From contig VXBM01000332.1 in NCBI GenBank assembly GCA_013400155.1, forward strand, positions 555,100-619,099: a DNA stretch of 64,000 nucleotides. The letters are read 5' to 3'. The notes under the pieces were generated by a model, which saw only the letters and a list, made by a program, of their open reading frames with translations, was not told the DNA's origin and did not search any database. The stretch's first letter is position 1. Each line of letters begins with the position of its first letter. The translations under genes and the position numbers were made by a program. Below are positions 11,111 through 23,110 of the stretch, piece by piece. The stretch comes from Helopsaltes ochotensis. Taxonomy: Eukaryota; Chordata; Aves; Passeriformes; Locustellidae.

Positions 11111-12690
11111 TTACGTGCGGTTTGTCAATGCTAGTGATGAACAGATGCACTGAACTCTCCCTTCCTCCTTGCTGGCCTGGATTTAATGAAAAATAGGAGT
11201 GGGGGGGGGAAGGAAAAATGTGTCAAGACTGAACAAGAAGGTTAAAAATCGGTCACGGGCTTTATCACATGCCCTGCTGCACCTGTGGGAGGTGAAGTTT
11301 GGGTAAAACACACCATGTCTGATCCAAAAGCAGGAGCCTTGGAATCAGCAACTGCAGCCTGAGAGGGGACGATGCTGTGATCGTTCCCATGGGACACCCC
11401 CAGCCAGGAGGCTCAGGGCTTCCTGTGCAATTTCCTGCTTGTTCTTTGGAACTAGGCTGGTGTCTGTAAGGCCAGGATCAGCCACCCAGCAAGCCCAGGC
11501 TCCTGGAGAGGCATCTGGGAGGTGCGTGAATCAGTGAGGTTCATTGTGCTCCAAACCAGGACCCAGCGCCCTCGGCAATGGTGACGCACGGGGATTTGTT
11601 TGGGGTGAGTAAATACTCATTGAGTTTTCACTGGACAGGAATTTACAGTCATGTCTGCAGCTCCCAGCTGCTCAGGGGGTGGAAGTGGTTTGTTCCTTCT
11701 AGGTTGTGCCTTCTCTGACTGCAGCTCTTTCCCAAATCTGTAGTCATTGCTGCATAACTACATAAAGGCAAAATTCAGGGTGAGGGTGGTAAGAAATGGG
11801 AATCTCTGCTGCAATACAGAAAATATTAAGTTGCCTTGAAGGTCATCACTGCTGGATTTTGGACCATCTGAGATCAGCCAAAACCTCCCCAAATACCATC
11901 CAGGTGGCTATTGCTGTTTGCAAGGCGATGCCAGCAGCCCAGAGATGGAATGCAACAAAAAGCAGGTAAAGCAAGTGCAGGAATGCAAGTGGATTGTGCA
12001 GACAATGGAGTGGGAACTCCCATGCCAGGCAGCAGATGCAGCAACTGGTGAATACTTTGAAAACCTCTCCAAGTTGTTCCTGCAGCACTGACTGTGGGAA
12101 GCATTTGGGAGCAGGGTTTTGTTCTCAGGCTGTGACCATGCTGCCGACTCGATGAGTCCTTGACCTCAATTAGTTCCGTTTGTTATTTGGAGCCCAGTGG
12201 GAACGAAGTCAACTGTGCTTTCCTTTTCTTCTTTCTTCCCATCCTTTCTTGCTTGGCGTATGAAAGAGCTGAGACTTGGCCAAGGCACAAATCCCATTCA
12301 GTCCTTGCTGGGTTTTGCCCTGGGGGATCTGCAGGAGAGGTGGAGGAGCCCCGTGAGCTCTGCAGACACAGACAGAGAGGAATTATCCACCAGAAATGTC
12401 CTGCTGGATGTGCTGCACGTCTGCTTTGCCCCTGGCCTGCTGGAAACCTTGGGCGAGAAGCTTCACCTGTCTCTCACTTGTCTTAAAGTGATGAGGGGCA
12501 TTCAGGCACCACGTCCTGGTTCCATGAGGCCCACTGGGGAAAATAACTGAGACACCAGATACAAAAAACCTAAATAAGAGGTGTGAGAAGCACTGGTTTC
12601 CACTGTACAAAGCAGTGCAATACAGTCTCGCATCTTCCTACAAGGAAACTGAATTTCCAGTTCAATTTTGCTTATGGATTCTGTGTCTGG
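11111..12690. other. Intergenic, no gene seen
   Basis: Mixed sequence without recognisable exon, RNA gene or mobile element. Confidence 0.6.
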
Positions 12691-12694
12691 AGTG

Positions 12695-13060
12695 TTTAAT
12701 CAATAAATACCTTCCTGCCCCAGCCCCCTCCTTGCTGTGATTGTTAGTAACAAATTTATGTTGTGTTTCATTTCAGGTTGTCCAACAAATTTTGGAACAA
12801 AACTGAGCACCATTAATTGTCATTCTCAGAACAAACCAACAGCACAATTTATCAATATGGCAATAACAGTAATGTTTGTATTTCCCAGTCTTGAAATACT
12901 TGGATTGGAGATGACAGCCTTCTAATTGAAAATAATGGTAATTATGTGTCTGCAAACGTGTTTTGTTGCTACGCTCAATATCTTCTTTGAAACCAGAAGT
13001 CACCATAAGCAACAATAAACTAAAAATTCATTTTCCTTGAGATCGGTGCACTGCATCTGT
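12695..13060. other. Candidate conserved non-coding element
   Basis: AT-rich block, CpG-poor, with repeated AACAA/TTGTT words, CAATATGGCAATAACAG, TAATTGAAAATAATGG and ACAATAAAC. Both strands are closed by stops. SOX- and homeodomain-like cores are abundant. Inferred from composition. Confidence 0.3.
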
Positions 13061-13960
13061 TGTGTGGGAAATAACTCTGGTTTTTCTTTTGTTTGGGATC
13101 CCAAAATGGTCTGTGGATGGAGAATTTCAAATCAATACCATCAGGAAAAATCAACTCCTTCTATTTAGCTGAATTTGAAATGTTATACGATAATATGAGT
13201 GTTTTTAATATATGGATATGTATGTATGTACACCTTGAGATCATTCATATGGAAACAAGACACCTGCTGTATCAAGACGAGAAGGAAACATCAACATAAT
13301 TCTTCACACTTTCCTCGTGAAAATTGCCAAATATATGTTGTCAAACTGTGGGCAACATATTGAGCTGGGTATGAGCTGAGCACTGCCTGAGCCCAAGGAA
13401 CAGCATTTCCTCCTGGGCTCAGGCCCTGGCACTGCTCCCACCTTCCCTGTGCTCCAGGACCCTGGGCAGGGGCTTGGCCACGGGGCTCACGCAGCCCCAG
13501 CACATTTTGGTTGGATGGTTTTTCTGGAGCAAGGTTAAACTTGAATACTAAACCACATTCAGACACCTTCCCTGGAAAATAATGTACCAGGGCAGGGATG
13601 TTTTAGACTGCGTTTTGTACATATCCCCTTTTTTATTGCTGGTTTCATGTAATACCCCTCCCCTTTTGCATTGCCCGTGCCAGCAGGTGAGACACCTCTC
13701 CCAGGAACCAGGCTGCAGCATCTCTGCAGAGCATCCTCGTGCAGGCAAGAACCAAATGAGCATTTTGGACCCTTTCAACTTGGATTTGGGGCAGGAGGAG
13801 GCAGGCAAGAGCTCTGGAGGTGACACCCCACAGCTGGACTCAGGGAGGGACACTTGGTGTCAGGGTGGACCAGCTCCATGCAGCCCTTTAACACCTTCCC
13901 CTTGGATCCTCATTTCACTGCAAGCTATTGAAATGATTCCCTTATGAACTAGTTTCTGTT
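13061..13960. other. Intergenic, no gene seen
   Basis: Two short open frames on opposite strands around 13,290-13,950 lack any known motif and overlap each other. No splice-framed exon was recognised. Confidence 0.6.
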
Positions 13961-13963
13961 GTC

Positions 13964-14072
13964 CTTATTAACCAAGGATTAATTAATTATTAATTAAGCA
14001 AACCAGGCTACTTATTAATTCAACTTGTTAATTAAGTTAGGATGCTAATGAGGCACCTTGTTAATTGAGTTA
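13964..14072. promoter_or_regulatory. Cluster of TTAATTAA / homeodomain-type cores
   Basis: In about 110 bases there are repeated TAAT/ATTA cores, among them ATTAATTAATTATTAATTAAG, CTTATTAATTC, GTTAATTAAG, GCTAATGAG and GTTAATTGAG. The spacing is close to helical periodicity. This would suit paired or LIM-homeodomain binding; function is unknown. Confidence 0.35.
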
Positions 14073-16356
14073 TCAGGGGGAAGTGAGGATGGAGAGGAGG
14101 ATTTCTTTTTCTGCCCAGTTCCTGTAGCAGAGCCAGAAATGTGGCTCCATGTGGGGACCTTGGTCGTGGGAGCTTCCTGAGTGGGGTGAGGCAGTCACAG
14201 CTTGGAAGAAGCTTTACTTACATTTGTTCCTTTTTATTGTCAGCCCAAAACAACCTTTCAAGAAGAGACTCCAGGACTTGCAGCCCAATATTTCAGTGCT
14301 GTGTGCAGGACCAAGTGGGATAAGCACGGGGACAGGACCAGCGTGCCCAGGGGATAGAGGTATGGAGATGACCTGGAGCTGTGGGGGATGATGGATAGCA
14401 GTGGCCTCCTGCTTTCCTCAGTCTTAATGAGATGCACAAATGGGGATTTTGAAGGCTCCTTGAAATGTCTTCAGCCTACGATAAGAAAGGTCTGCAATTC
14501 ACAGACAGCAACAAGAGCAGGAGATGAGGAGCTCTCAGCTTTGCCAGAGCCTTTGCAGGGAGTGAGAGCCACAACTCCTCGGTACATTGGATTACCTTGG
14601 GCCTGCCCCAGCCCTGCTCTTCTGTTTGCAGGATCAGGCCAGGATGCACTGGGGATGGAGCCGCTGTGTCTCCCTGAGCTGTGAGGACAAGCTCCTCCAG
14701 CCTTGAGGCTTTGCGGGATAGCCCCACACAGCATTTGCTGTGTATTAGTGCCAGGTGGTCAGGGCTGGCACGGTGATTTCAGGATGTTTTCTCTGGAAAG
14801 TTTGCTGATGGGCTATTTCTTGTTGCCAGCAAGACTCCAGCATCAGTGGTTTGTTCCACTGCAAATGCCATTCCCCAGGCGAGCTGAAAATAAAACCATT
14901 TCTAATCACTTCGGAAAGTTTCTGAAAAGAACTGGGGGAGGGGGGAGAGCTAATGAGGAAAACACACAGCTTTAGAAACAGGAGAGCATTCCCTGAAGTC
15001 AACAGAATAAAAAAAATTCTTTTTGAATATTCATTTCTACTGAGATTTTCTATCGCTATAATTAATTTGTCACAAATACCCTGACAAAGCATTTCTGGTG
15101 GAGTGATGAAGGCTACAGGCAGAGGTTTACTTAGTCTCTTTTGAAGGAAAATAACTAGCTATCAAATAACTTTAAACTCCTAAAGCTTTTCTGGCTTGAT
15201 CCTGCTTTCATTAAAGAATGCTCCTTGGCTTTGAAGACATTTAAAGCTCTTGAAAAAATTGTTTTACGGATTTATTTTTGGGTTGTTCGGTCCCCTTCTG
15301 GTGTACTGGTGTGTTATTCACGGACACTTTGAGAGGTGTTGGCTGTTTGCTTTCTCTTCATGGGGGGGATGCACCAAAGCCTTTAAAGCACCCATGGAAC
15401 TATTTGGGATCAGTTCTGCTGGTTTTCCCCTTCCTTCCTGCAGTACTCGGGATCCTTGGCACCTTTACCCAAAATAAAAGATTTCTGACAGCAGCTAAAT
15501 GGCAAATCAGTGCTGAAAGTCTCGAATGACTGACATGTAAAGACTCTGCCTCCTTAGATTGGGTCAGGCTCCCTGCTGGGCCAGCCGTGGTCAGTGTGGG
15601 GAATTCAAACCTTCAAGGTTTCCTCCTTTGTCTTTCTACCTCCAAATTTCTGCACAGTGACAGGACACCCAGCAACTGAGTCAAAGCAGCAAAAATATTT
15701 GCGTGGTGAGAGAAGGATGAGGCCTGATTCCGTAATCATTCCTCACCCCAAGGAGCACCAGTTCAATCAGATTGCTCATGTAAGGGAGCCTTCACTGACG
15801 TGAGTAATCGTGGCAGATTCTGGCCCTGAGTTATTACATGAAACCATCTCAAGCTCAGGAGAAAGCTGCATGACTCAGACCTAGCTTTAAAAAATAAAAG
15901 TTTTAAATCCCAAGTTAGGATGTGCCATTTGGCTCCTGCTGAAGTTGGTCTAAAAAGGCAGCACTGAATAATAAAAAAGATCGAGCTTTTGATGTTAAAA
16001 TTGCATGTTCAAGCATAAAATCCAGCCTTGATGATGAAGCTTAGCCTGGCTTATTTCACTCGGGCAAAGATACTAAACAAGAGCCTTACGCTCTTTCTCA
16101 CTTAGAGGAAATGTCTGTACATTAAAAAAAAAAAAACAGAAAAAAGAAAGTTTTGACAGATAAGTAATTAGGAAACATCTGGCCAAACTGAAGGCAACAG
16201 AAGTGATTCCAATCAGAGGTGGTTCAGTGAAAGCTTTTCATCTCGACTCCAACAGAAACAGCAAATTTAGCACTTAAAAAAAAATAAAATTCCAGCTTCT
16301 GATGAAGTGTTAAAGAGGCAGAGAGCGAGAAGTGCAGAGACATCCGCCCGGCCCAG

Positions 16357-16383
16357 GGCGAGGAGGAGGAGGAGGAGGAGGAG
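16357..16383. repeat. (GAG)n trinucleotide repeat
   Basis: About eight GAG/GGA triplets in a purine-rich strand, giving spurious poly-Ser and poly-Arg frames. Confidence 0.85.
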
Positions 16384-16468
16384 GGAGAGCCCTGGCTGCG
16401 CACAGGATGAGGTGTGTGCCAAGGACTGGGCTGCAGGTCTGGCCTGGGACAGTGGCATCCATTTGGAT

Positions 16469-16518
16469 GGAATTGCCAGGTGCTTTGGGTGGAATTGCCA
16501 GGTGCTTTGGGTGGAATT
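16469..16518. repeat. 22-bp tandem repeat, 2.3 copies
   Basis: GGAATTGCCAGGTGCTTTGG plus GT is repeated exactly at 16469-16490 and 16491-16512, followed by a truncated third copy. Confidence 0.9.
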
Positions 16519-17734
16519 TGGCGCCCAGGACAGGTGAGGCCGGTGCCCCGGGGCTGTGTGAGTGGCTGAGGGGTCACTGCTGTCCTGGCAGCCCTCGTCT
16601 CATCCCTCCTTCTCCAAAGCTCCGTGGGAGCCGTGCACAGGGTGGCGAAATGTCCTTACTGGGGATTTGGGGTGAGGGATGCTCCCTTTCAGTTCTCGCT
16701 CTGCACCGTGTTTTGAAGCGCTATTCCCACATTTAGATAATGCTGGTGGTTTGGAGGCTTCGTGAGAATAAATCCCAGGATTCTGTGGGCGCTTCCTCAC
16801 GTAACTGGAAGGACTTTAGCGAGCTCCCTCAGAGGTGATGTCTTCTCATGGTGTCCTGGCTGCTGAGGAAATCGTCCTCCAGGCTGCTTTCAGTTTCAAA
16901 CAAGCTTCATTTTGAGTTTTGGGGAAAAGTTTTAGATATTTCTTTTTCTTCAAGCTGGCAGATTTACACATGCTGTCCCACCTCTTCAGCCCCCGTGGCC
17001 CTTGCTGTGGTGTTCACACGTGGTATCTCAGCAGGGGTGAGCAGGACATCCACCTCCCTTCTTTGCAGCACTCGGGATCAAACCCTGATGGTGGGAGCTA
17101 GTGCTGCTTTAATCTGCCCGTTTTTATAATTTGAACACACCAGACCAAAAGCCCAGAGCAGAGCTCAGTGCTCAGCATCCAGCTGCAGCCCTGAGCTCTG
17201 CCAGGCAGGGCAGGAGGGGCAGCAGGGCCCTGGAGGAGGGACAGGAGTGGGAGAGTTTTGACGATGTCCCTTTGCTGTCCTGCCCAGAGGGGAAGGAGAG
17301 GAAGGAGAGGATCCTTCCTCCAGCATAGCAGCCATTTTAAGATGCTTCTCTCACAGCTGGAAATCATGGTGATAGCATCAGCTTCCAAGGGGAGTTGGGA
17401 GATTTGGCAGGACTCAGAGGGAAAGAGGTAGCAGTTAAATCATTTGTGAAGAGTAAATGCTTCAAAGGCAGAGCGAGGGGCCCTGGCTCGGCGGCAGTGC
17501 CAGTGTGGTCCCACTTTGCCCAGTCCAGGGAGGGATGGAGCAGGACCCAGCACCCAGCAGGGCACCCACAGCTTTGAGTTTCTCCTGATCTTTGTTCCAC
17601 AAGCCTGTCCCCATCACAGACAGCTGTTATACCTTCCAACTGGGATGGAATTCTTGTTGAGCTAGGAAATATGTGCTCTGTAACCTCACCACAAAAAAAA
17701 CTCTGTAAAGCACGAAGAGGAAGTGTACAATACA

Positions 17735-18012
17735 TTCCTTTCCAAATTAATTGCTATTATTCTGATTAAAACACATTATCATATAAATATTTGATTAAGA
17801 ATGTGATTAAATCTTTCTTGCTCATGAACTGTGACAACTTTAAAGTCTAACCTTTTATAGCTTGGCATCACATCATTATTTTTCTCATTAGCTACGTTTA
17901 ATAATTCGATCTCATAATATGCTTTGCCATTTGGAACCTTCCTTTGTGTGCCAAGCTCAAATCGATGCTGTTAGTTATTTGTGCCACTGCAGATAATTAA
18001 ACAAAAATTAAC
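17735..18012. other. Candidate conserved non-coding element
   Basis: Strongly AT-rich island (TTAATTGCTATTATTCTGATTA, ATATTTGATTAAGAATGTGATTA, TTAATAATTCGATC split over it) set in GC-rich DNA. Repeated GATTAA-type words suggest homeodomain or TCF/LEF-like binding. Inferred from composition only. Confidence 0.3.
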
Positions 18013-21000
18013 AGCAATGTAACCCTGGGTACAGGAGTGTTTGAGAAGGGGAGCAGATCACAGAGCACAGGTCTGCTGTCGTGTTGGTGCAAAGCTGGCC
18101 AGGAGCAGGGTGGGAAAGTGGAGGTGTCTCCTGGAGGCTCCAGTAATCCAGAAAGTCCCTTTCCACCAGGTAAAGCCTCTGGGCATCACAAACAGAGTGA
18201 GCAAACTTGCTGTGGACTCTTATGAGTGATGTGACAGGGAAAAGTGGGGAGCAGCTGGGTCTTGGGTGTGTGGGGAGGAGAACCGGAGGGGCTCTGCCTG
18301 AGGCTGTCAAGGGGTCACTCTGAGCAGAGCAGAGCAGTCCCCCTCTCCCCCAGGACACACCTCCCTGGGATTCAGGTGCTGCAGCCTCCTTCCCCTGGCT
18401 CCGGGCTTTACTCTGGGGAGCTCAGAGTGCTGCAGCCTCCCCCTGTCCCTCAGCAGGATCAGGCCCTCGCAGGCTGTCTGGAGGCAGAAGGATGCCTCCG
18501 TCTCTCCCAGCTCACTGCAAACAGCCAGAGCCCACTTTCCTAATTTAAACCACACACAAAAGCTTGCCTTACATGGTCACGGATGCTATTTTTAGGTCCG
18601 CCAATTAATCCAGCTCCGTTTGAGCTGGATTAGAGATCACATACCCCCTTAATTATAGGTGTATAAACTCCAGACTGGCAGCTGTTTTGACATTCTCAGC
18701 TGGGAAATTTGCCCTAAACAGCCGTCCCCTCCCTGGTGCGGCAGGATTGAGGCCTGGGGCTGCTGCCTCCGTGCCCATCTGCTGCCGTGGCACCGCGCCT
18801 GCTCCCGCGCTTGGACGCCTGCCCTGGGACACAGGTGCCAGGCAGCAGCGAGCTGAGATGGGCAGCCTCCCTCTTTCTCCCTTTTCTTTTTTTCTTTTTA
18901 TCTTTCCCCCCCCTCCCTCTGTAGGAAAATCTCCCCTGGTTCTCCAGGCTTTTCCTTTCCGCTGAGGATTTCTGCAGTGCCAATATGCTGCTTCCAAGGT
19001 GGAGGCTCCATGGGGGGGCTGCTGGATGTGCCTGCCCCACACGATGGGCAATGGGGGCAGCTCCTGGCACTGCCAAAATCGAGCCTCTGTGTAGGGATGC
19101 TGGCCTGGCACAGCCTGAGCTCCCACCCCAGGAGGGGCTGCCCACGGCACTGCTCTGTGCCCACGGTGTGTGTGGGAGCCTGTGGGGCTGCCGTGCATCT
19201 CAAACCATGCAGGGCACACACAGAGGCAGTTTTGGACATCATGGGTGACCCCACAGCTGCTGCTCTGGCGCTCCAAGAGGGGCACATTGCCCCTCTCCCT
19301 GCCAGGGTTCCTCTCTGCGGACAGGGACACCCAAGTGAGGAGCTGCCTCTTTCATTTTCGAATGGGTAGGGGAGATTTTAAAGCTGCACATCCATAGAAC
19401 TGCCCATTTCTAACCCCGCAGTGCTGCTGACTGGTGGCTTTCTGACAGGAGCCCACCGACAACAAAGTGGGCTTTTCCTCTTTCCTCTAAAGCAAAAAGG
19501 AAACTTCAGAGGAAGTTTCATGGGAGCCCTCCCTGGGACGAGGCTGTACCCAGCCCAGAGGCAGGAGCTGTCTCTGGAGGAACCCTGTGGCACCTCCAAA
19601 GGCCCCACGTGTGGGGCAGGGCAGGACAAGAGGGTCAGACCCTGTGTCACCGTCCCGATCCCAGCCAGGGGCAGCTGCCTGAGCATCGCTGCTAATTGTG
19701 GCTGTGGCCAGGGCCGAGCCATACCTGAGCAGTGAGATAGTGCCCCAGCAGCGCTGGGACAGTGCCCCCCCTGTGGGAGGCTCCCCGCGGGCCCTGCTCC
19801 AGCTGTCCGTGGGTTTAATGCCCATGGTCATCTTAGTCCTGTGCTTCTTTCCCTGGAGCTGGAGGCTGGACAATAACTGGCACGAACGCCGTTTGATCCC
19901 AACAAATAGTTTTTTGTTTCAGGGTGATATCAAATGCTTTTGAGCCTAGTGAACAAAGTACCCTCTCACTGGAGCTCCCCTCGTTGTCTGGCAGTGTCAG
20001 CAGCATCAGCACAGGACAATCCTCCGTCCTTTTTTTTCCTGGGAATCTCACTGCCCCTCTTGGATCACATTTAATTTTGTGTTTATGTTGAAGTCTGGCA
20101 CACTGCACCTCGTGGGGCAGCTTGACGACCAGGCACGGGCTCCCAAAGGAGTTTTCCATGGAAGCTGCAGCCATATACATTTACTCCTCATGTTTTCCAC
20201 TGCTCATTGGGAACAAAGCCATGTCCCTGCTGCCAGTGCTGCCCTCGGAGAGGGAGAGGCTCAGGGCTGTGTGGCTGTGTCTGGCTGCTGCCTTCAAGCA
20301 AAGCTCTTCCCTGGCACGAGCACGAGGAGGGTTCAGTGGGGAGCCCTCCCTGCCTCATGGCTACATCAGGGGTGGTTTATGAAGCCACAGGCCAGGTGAG
20401 GGTGGAATGAGCTCATTTCCCAAGTCAGTGACATCCCAGGGGTGTCAGAGGAGCCCCGGGACACTCTGGGGCCCAAGCAGGAGGCACAGGGACAGGCACA
20501 CACTGCTGCCAGCTCCTGCTCCTCAGCAGAGGGCTGGAAAGAAAACATGAGGATTTCCTGAGCTTTGCTCCTGCTGGTCAGGCCATCAATGCCCTGGCAG
20601 AGCATCAGTCCCACCTGTGTCTTTACAGAGCTGGTTGGAAAGAAACATGTGTCTGGCAGGGGTCGAGAAGGGGAAAGTGGGGGTACCTGCTTTTGTGGGC
20701 TTTGGGAACTCTCAGGAGCCTTAGTGGAGTTCTGGGAGAAGGCTTTTAGGCTGTTCTGATCCAGCTCCCTGGCTCTGAGATGCAGGGGCTGCTTCCTTCC
20801 CCTGCCTCGCTGCAGCTCTTTGGTGGGTACAAGGCTTTCATTGCCACCAGTAGCAGAGCAGGAATGCAGGAAGGTTGGATCAAGGATGCAGGAAGGTTGG
20901 AGCAGGAATGCAGGAAGGCTGGAGCAGGAAGGTTTTGTGTCTGACAGAGCTTTCCCAGAGTGACTCACAGGGCAGCCATTCTGCCCATCCTCATCCCACT

Positions 21001-22480
21001 CGAGGACATACCTGTGGTGGATTCCTGAGGCAGGGAGACCATCCCCCAGAGAAGGCACTGTGAGATATCCCTGTGAATCACCCCAGGGTGGGAGGGCTGT
21101 CTCAGTGTCCCTGTCCCCACACCCAGGGCTGGATCACCTGTAGAACAGCTCTGCCAGCTGAGAATTGAGCAATGGGGTGACAAAGCAGAGGCTCAAATCT
21201 TCCTGCCCCTGTGCCATCCATCCTTCAGCACAGGCCACGGCCTCTCTGTGCTAATAATGAGAAAACCAAGCAGGGGAAGTGAATTTACAAATACAAAGAC
21301 CTACAACTTCAACTCATCATAGTGATCAGGTCCTGGTCAGGTCCTGCCACTGGGACAGGAGGACTTGGATGCTGCTCACAGCACTCAGAGCCATCCAAAT
21401 TCCCCTTGTCCACTGCCAACAGAGTGGAGAAACCCCCTGTGAGGTGAGAGAGGCCCTGCCAGCCCACTCTGATACCTTCGAGTTCTCTCGATAGCCATCA
21501 GGAGCCACAATTAACGTCTGCTGCAATTTCTTCATTATCATAATGACAGTGCTCAGCTAAATATATGGGAGGCATTGGCGGTGACGCCCAGATGCTGGAA
21601 CCATACGATGCCACATGGAAAATCATGGCTTGGTATAAAAACCCAGCTTTTATATGGTACAGCTGCCTCTACATAATGCCCTTGTAATTTATCAGTGGAT
21701 GGCATCTGGTTCTTTCCTGTCATTCTTTGACTTCCAGACAACCATAATCTCAAGTGTCTTAATAACAACACAGACCTGCCAGACAGGGGAGGAGGGAGGA
21801 TGGAAAGGGGGTGGGGAGCAAAATTGCTCCTTTTGTGCCGTTCTACCCAAATTAGAGGGGAAAACCAGAAAAAGGGAAGCCTGGTGGGGGACTGGGAGTG
21901 CTAGAGGGGGGGCTGGGGTGGCACAGCAGGTCCTGGAAGAATCTGCATGAGGGGCACCTTGCAGAAGCCATCACTTTGGTATCCAGGTCTGCGAGGGCTT
22001 CCAGGCGTCTGCTCTTCCTGGGGCAAATTTCTCTGTGTTGGTTTAAAGAAAACCATTTGGCCGAGGGTGGAATTTGAGTGTGTGCACAGGGGTGGTGCAG
22101 GGTGACAGCACGGCAGAGCTCAGCCTCCACAGGGTGGAGGGACCGTTCTGGGCCCTGCACTGGCTCCATGGAAAAAGGTGTTTAAAAGGGTTGGAGATGG
22201 GAGCTTTGGAGCTCTCCAGCCATGCTGCAAAGCTGTCCCAGTGCCAAGCTGCCCTGGTGTCCCTGTCACTGAGAGCTCTCCTGGCATTTCCCTGGCGCTC
22301 TCGGGCTGTGACACCTCCAGCAGCTTTGGGGTGCCTGAGCGTGGGCAGCACCCGGTGTGCTGGGGGTGTGAGGAGCCGAACCTTTACAGCCTGTCACAAG
22401 TCTGGGAACATGAAATACCTGCCTGTCCAACACAGCATCGCCCCTCGTGTGTTTATCTCCTGGTGCATGGAGAGTCGGGG
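18013..22480. other. Intergenic, no gene seen
   Basis: GC-rich. Open frames above 200 codons at 18,653-19,330 and 20,366-21,058 on the minus strand have no family motif and overlap competing frames. A 22-bp repeat lies at 20,857-20,932. Confidence 0.6.
20857..20932. repeat. 22-bp tandem repeat, about 3.5 copies
   Basis: Units of the form AGCAGGAATGCAGGAAGGTT plus GG at 20857, 20879 and 20901, then a partial copy, with one to three differences between units. Confidence 0.9.
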
Positions 22481-23110
22481 GAATTCCTGGGTAGGACCGA
22501 GCCCTGCCCTGCGTGCGACTCTGCAGGGCCAGGTCCGAGCCGGGGTCACACGGGAGTGAACTCAGCCACACCGCCGGGGGGACCTGCCCCGGGACGGGTC
22601 TGGGGGCAGCGCAGCGCCCCTGATGGTGGCACGGGGGGGGGACAGCCCCCACCCACCCCCAGCGCACCCTGGGGCCCCGCGGGGAAGGCGGGATGTGGGA
22701 TGGGGAATGAGGGATGGGAAATGAAGGATGGGGAATGCGGGATGGCGGATGCAGGATGGGGAATGCGGGATGTGGGATGGGGAATACGGGATGTGGGATG
22801 GGGAATACGGGATGTGGGATGGGGAATACGGGATGTGGGATGTGAGATGCGGGATGTAAGATGTGGGATGCGGATGGGGAATGCGGGATGTGCGATGGGG
22901 AATGCGGAATGCGGGATGGGGGATGTGAGTTGCGGGATGCGGGATGTGGGATGCGGGCCGGGGCCGTGGCAGGCTGCCTGCTGCCACCACGAGATGGCGA
23001 GCGAAGGAGCCTCTGGGCAGGGCTGTCCCAGGGAAAGGGCTCTCGGAGGCCCGGGATGGCTCAGCCCGGTTTCCCGTAGCAGGGATGAGAGGAGGGTGGG
23101 GAGCGTGTGT
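22480..23110. other. CpG-richer block holding a minisatellite
   Basis: CpG density is visibly higher here than in the surroundings (for example CCGCCGGGG, CGGGACGGG, GCGCAGCGCC, GGCCGGGGCCG). The 22,683-22,966 repeat sits in its centre. It could be an unmethylated island of an unannotated transcript or a GC-biased minisatellite locus. No coding exon is evident. Confidence 0.45.
22683..22966. repeat. G-rich minisatellite, 7-bp word in 21-bp higher-order units
   Basis: About 280 bases built from GGGATGT, GGGATGG and GGAATRC words. A 21-bp unit of three such words is repeated without change three times around 22,767-22,830. Because 21 is a multiple of 3, the + strand shows a periodic but meaningless Gly/Trp/Arg/Asp/Val frame. 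The many GGG/GGGG tracts on the + strand could form G-quadruplexes. Confidence 0.95.

Larger units (their letters stand above)
14073..17735. other. Intergenic, no gene seen
   Basis: Mostly GC-rich sequence with two small repeats (16,357-16,383 and 16,469-16,518) and a more AT-rich part at about 15,000-16,260. No supported exon. Confidence 0.6.

Noticed and set aside
18653..19330. Minus-strand frame of 225 codons and overlapping frames on both strands
   Set aside because: GC-rich region with several mutually overlapping frames of similar length and no family signature.
20366..21058. Minus-strand frame of 230 codons
   Set aside because: Ser/Pro/Gln-rich, no motif, passes through a tandem repeat. 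Treated as chance.
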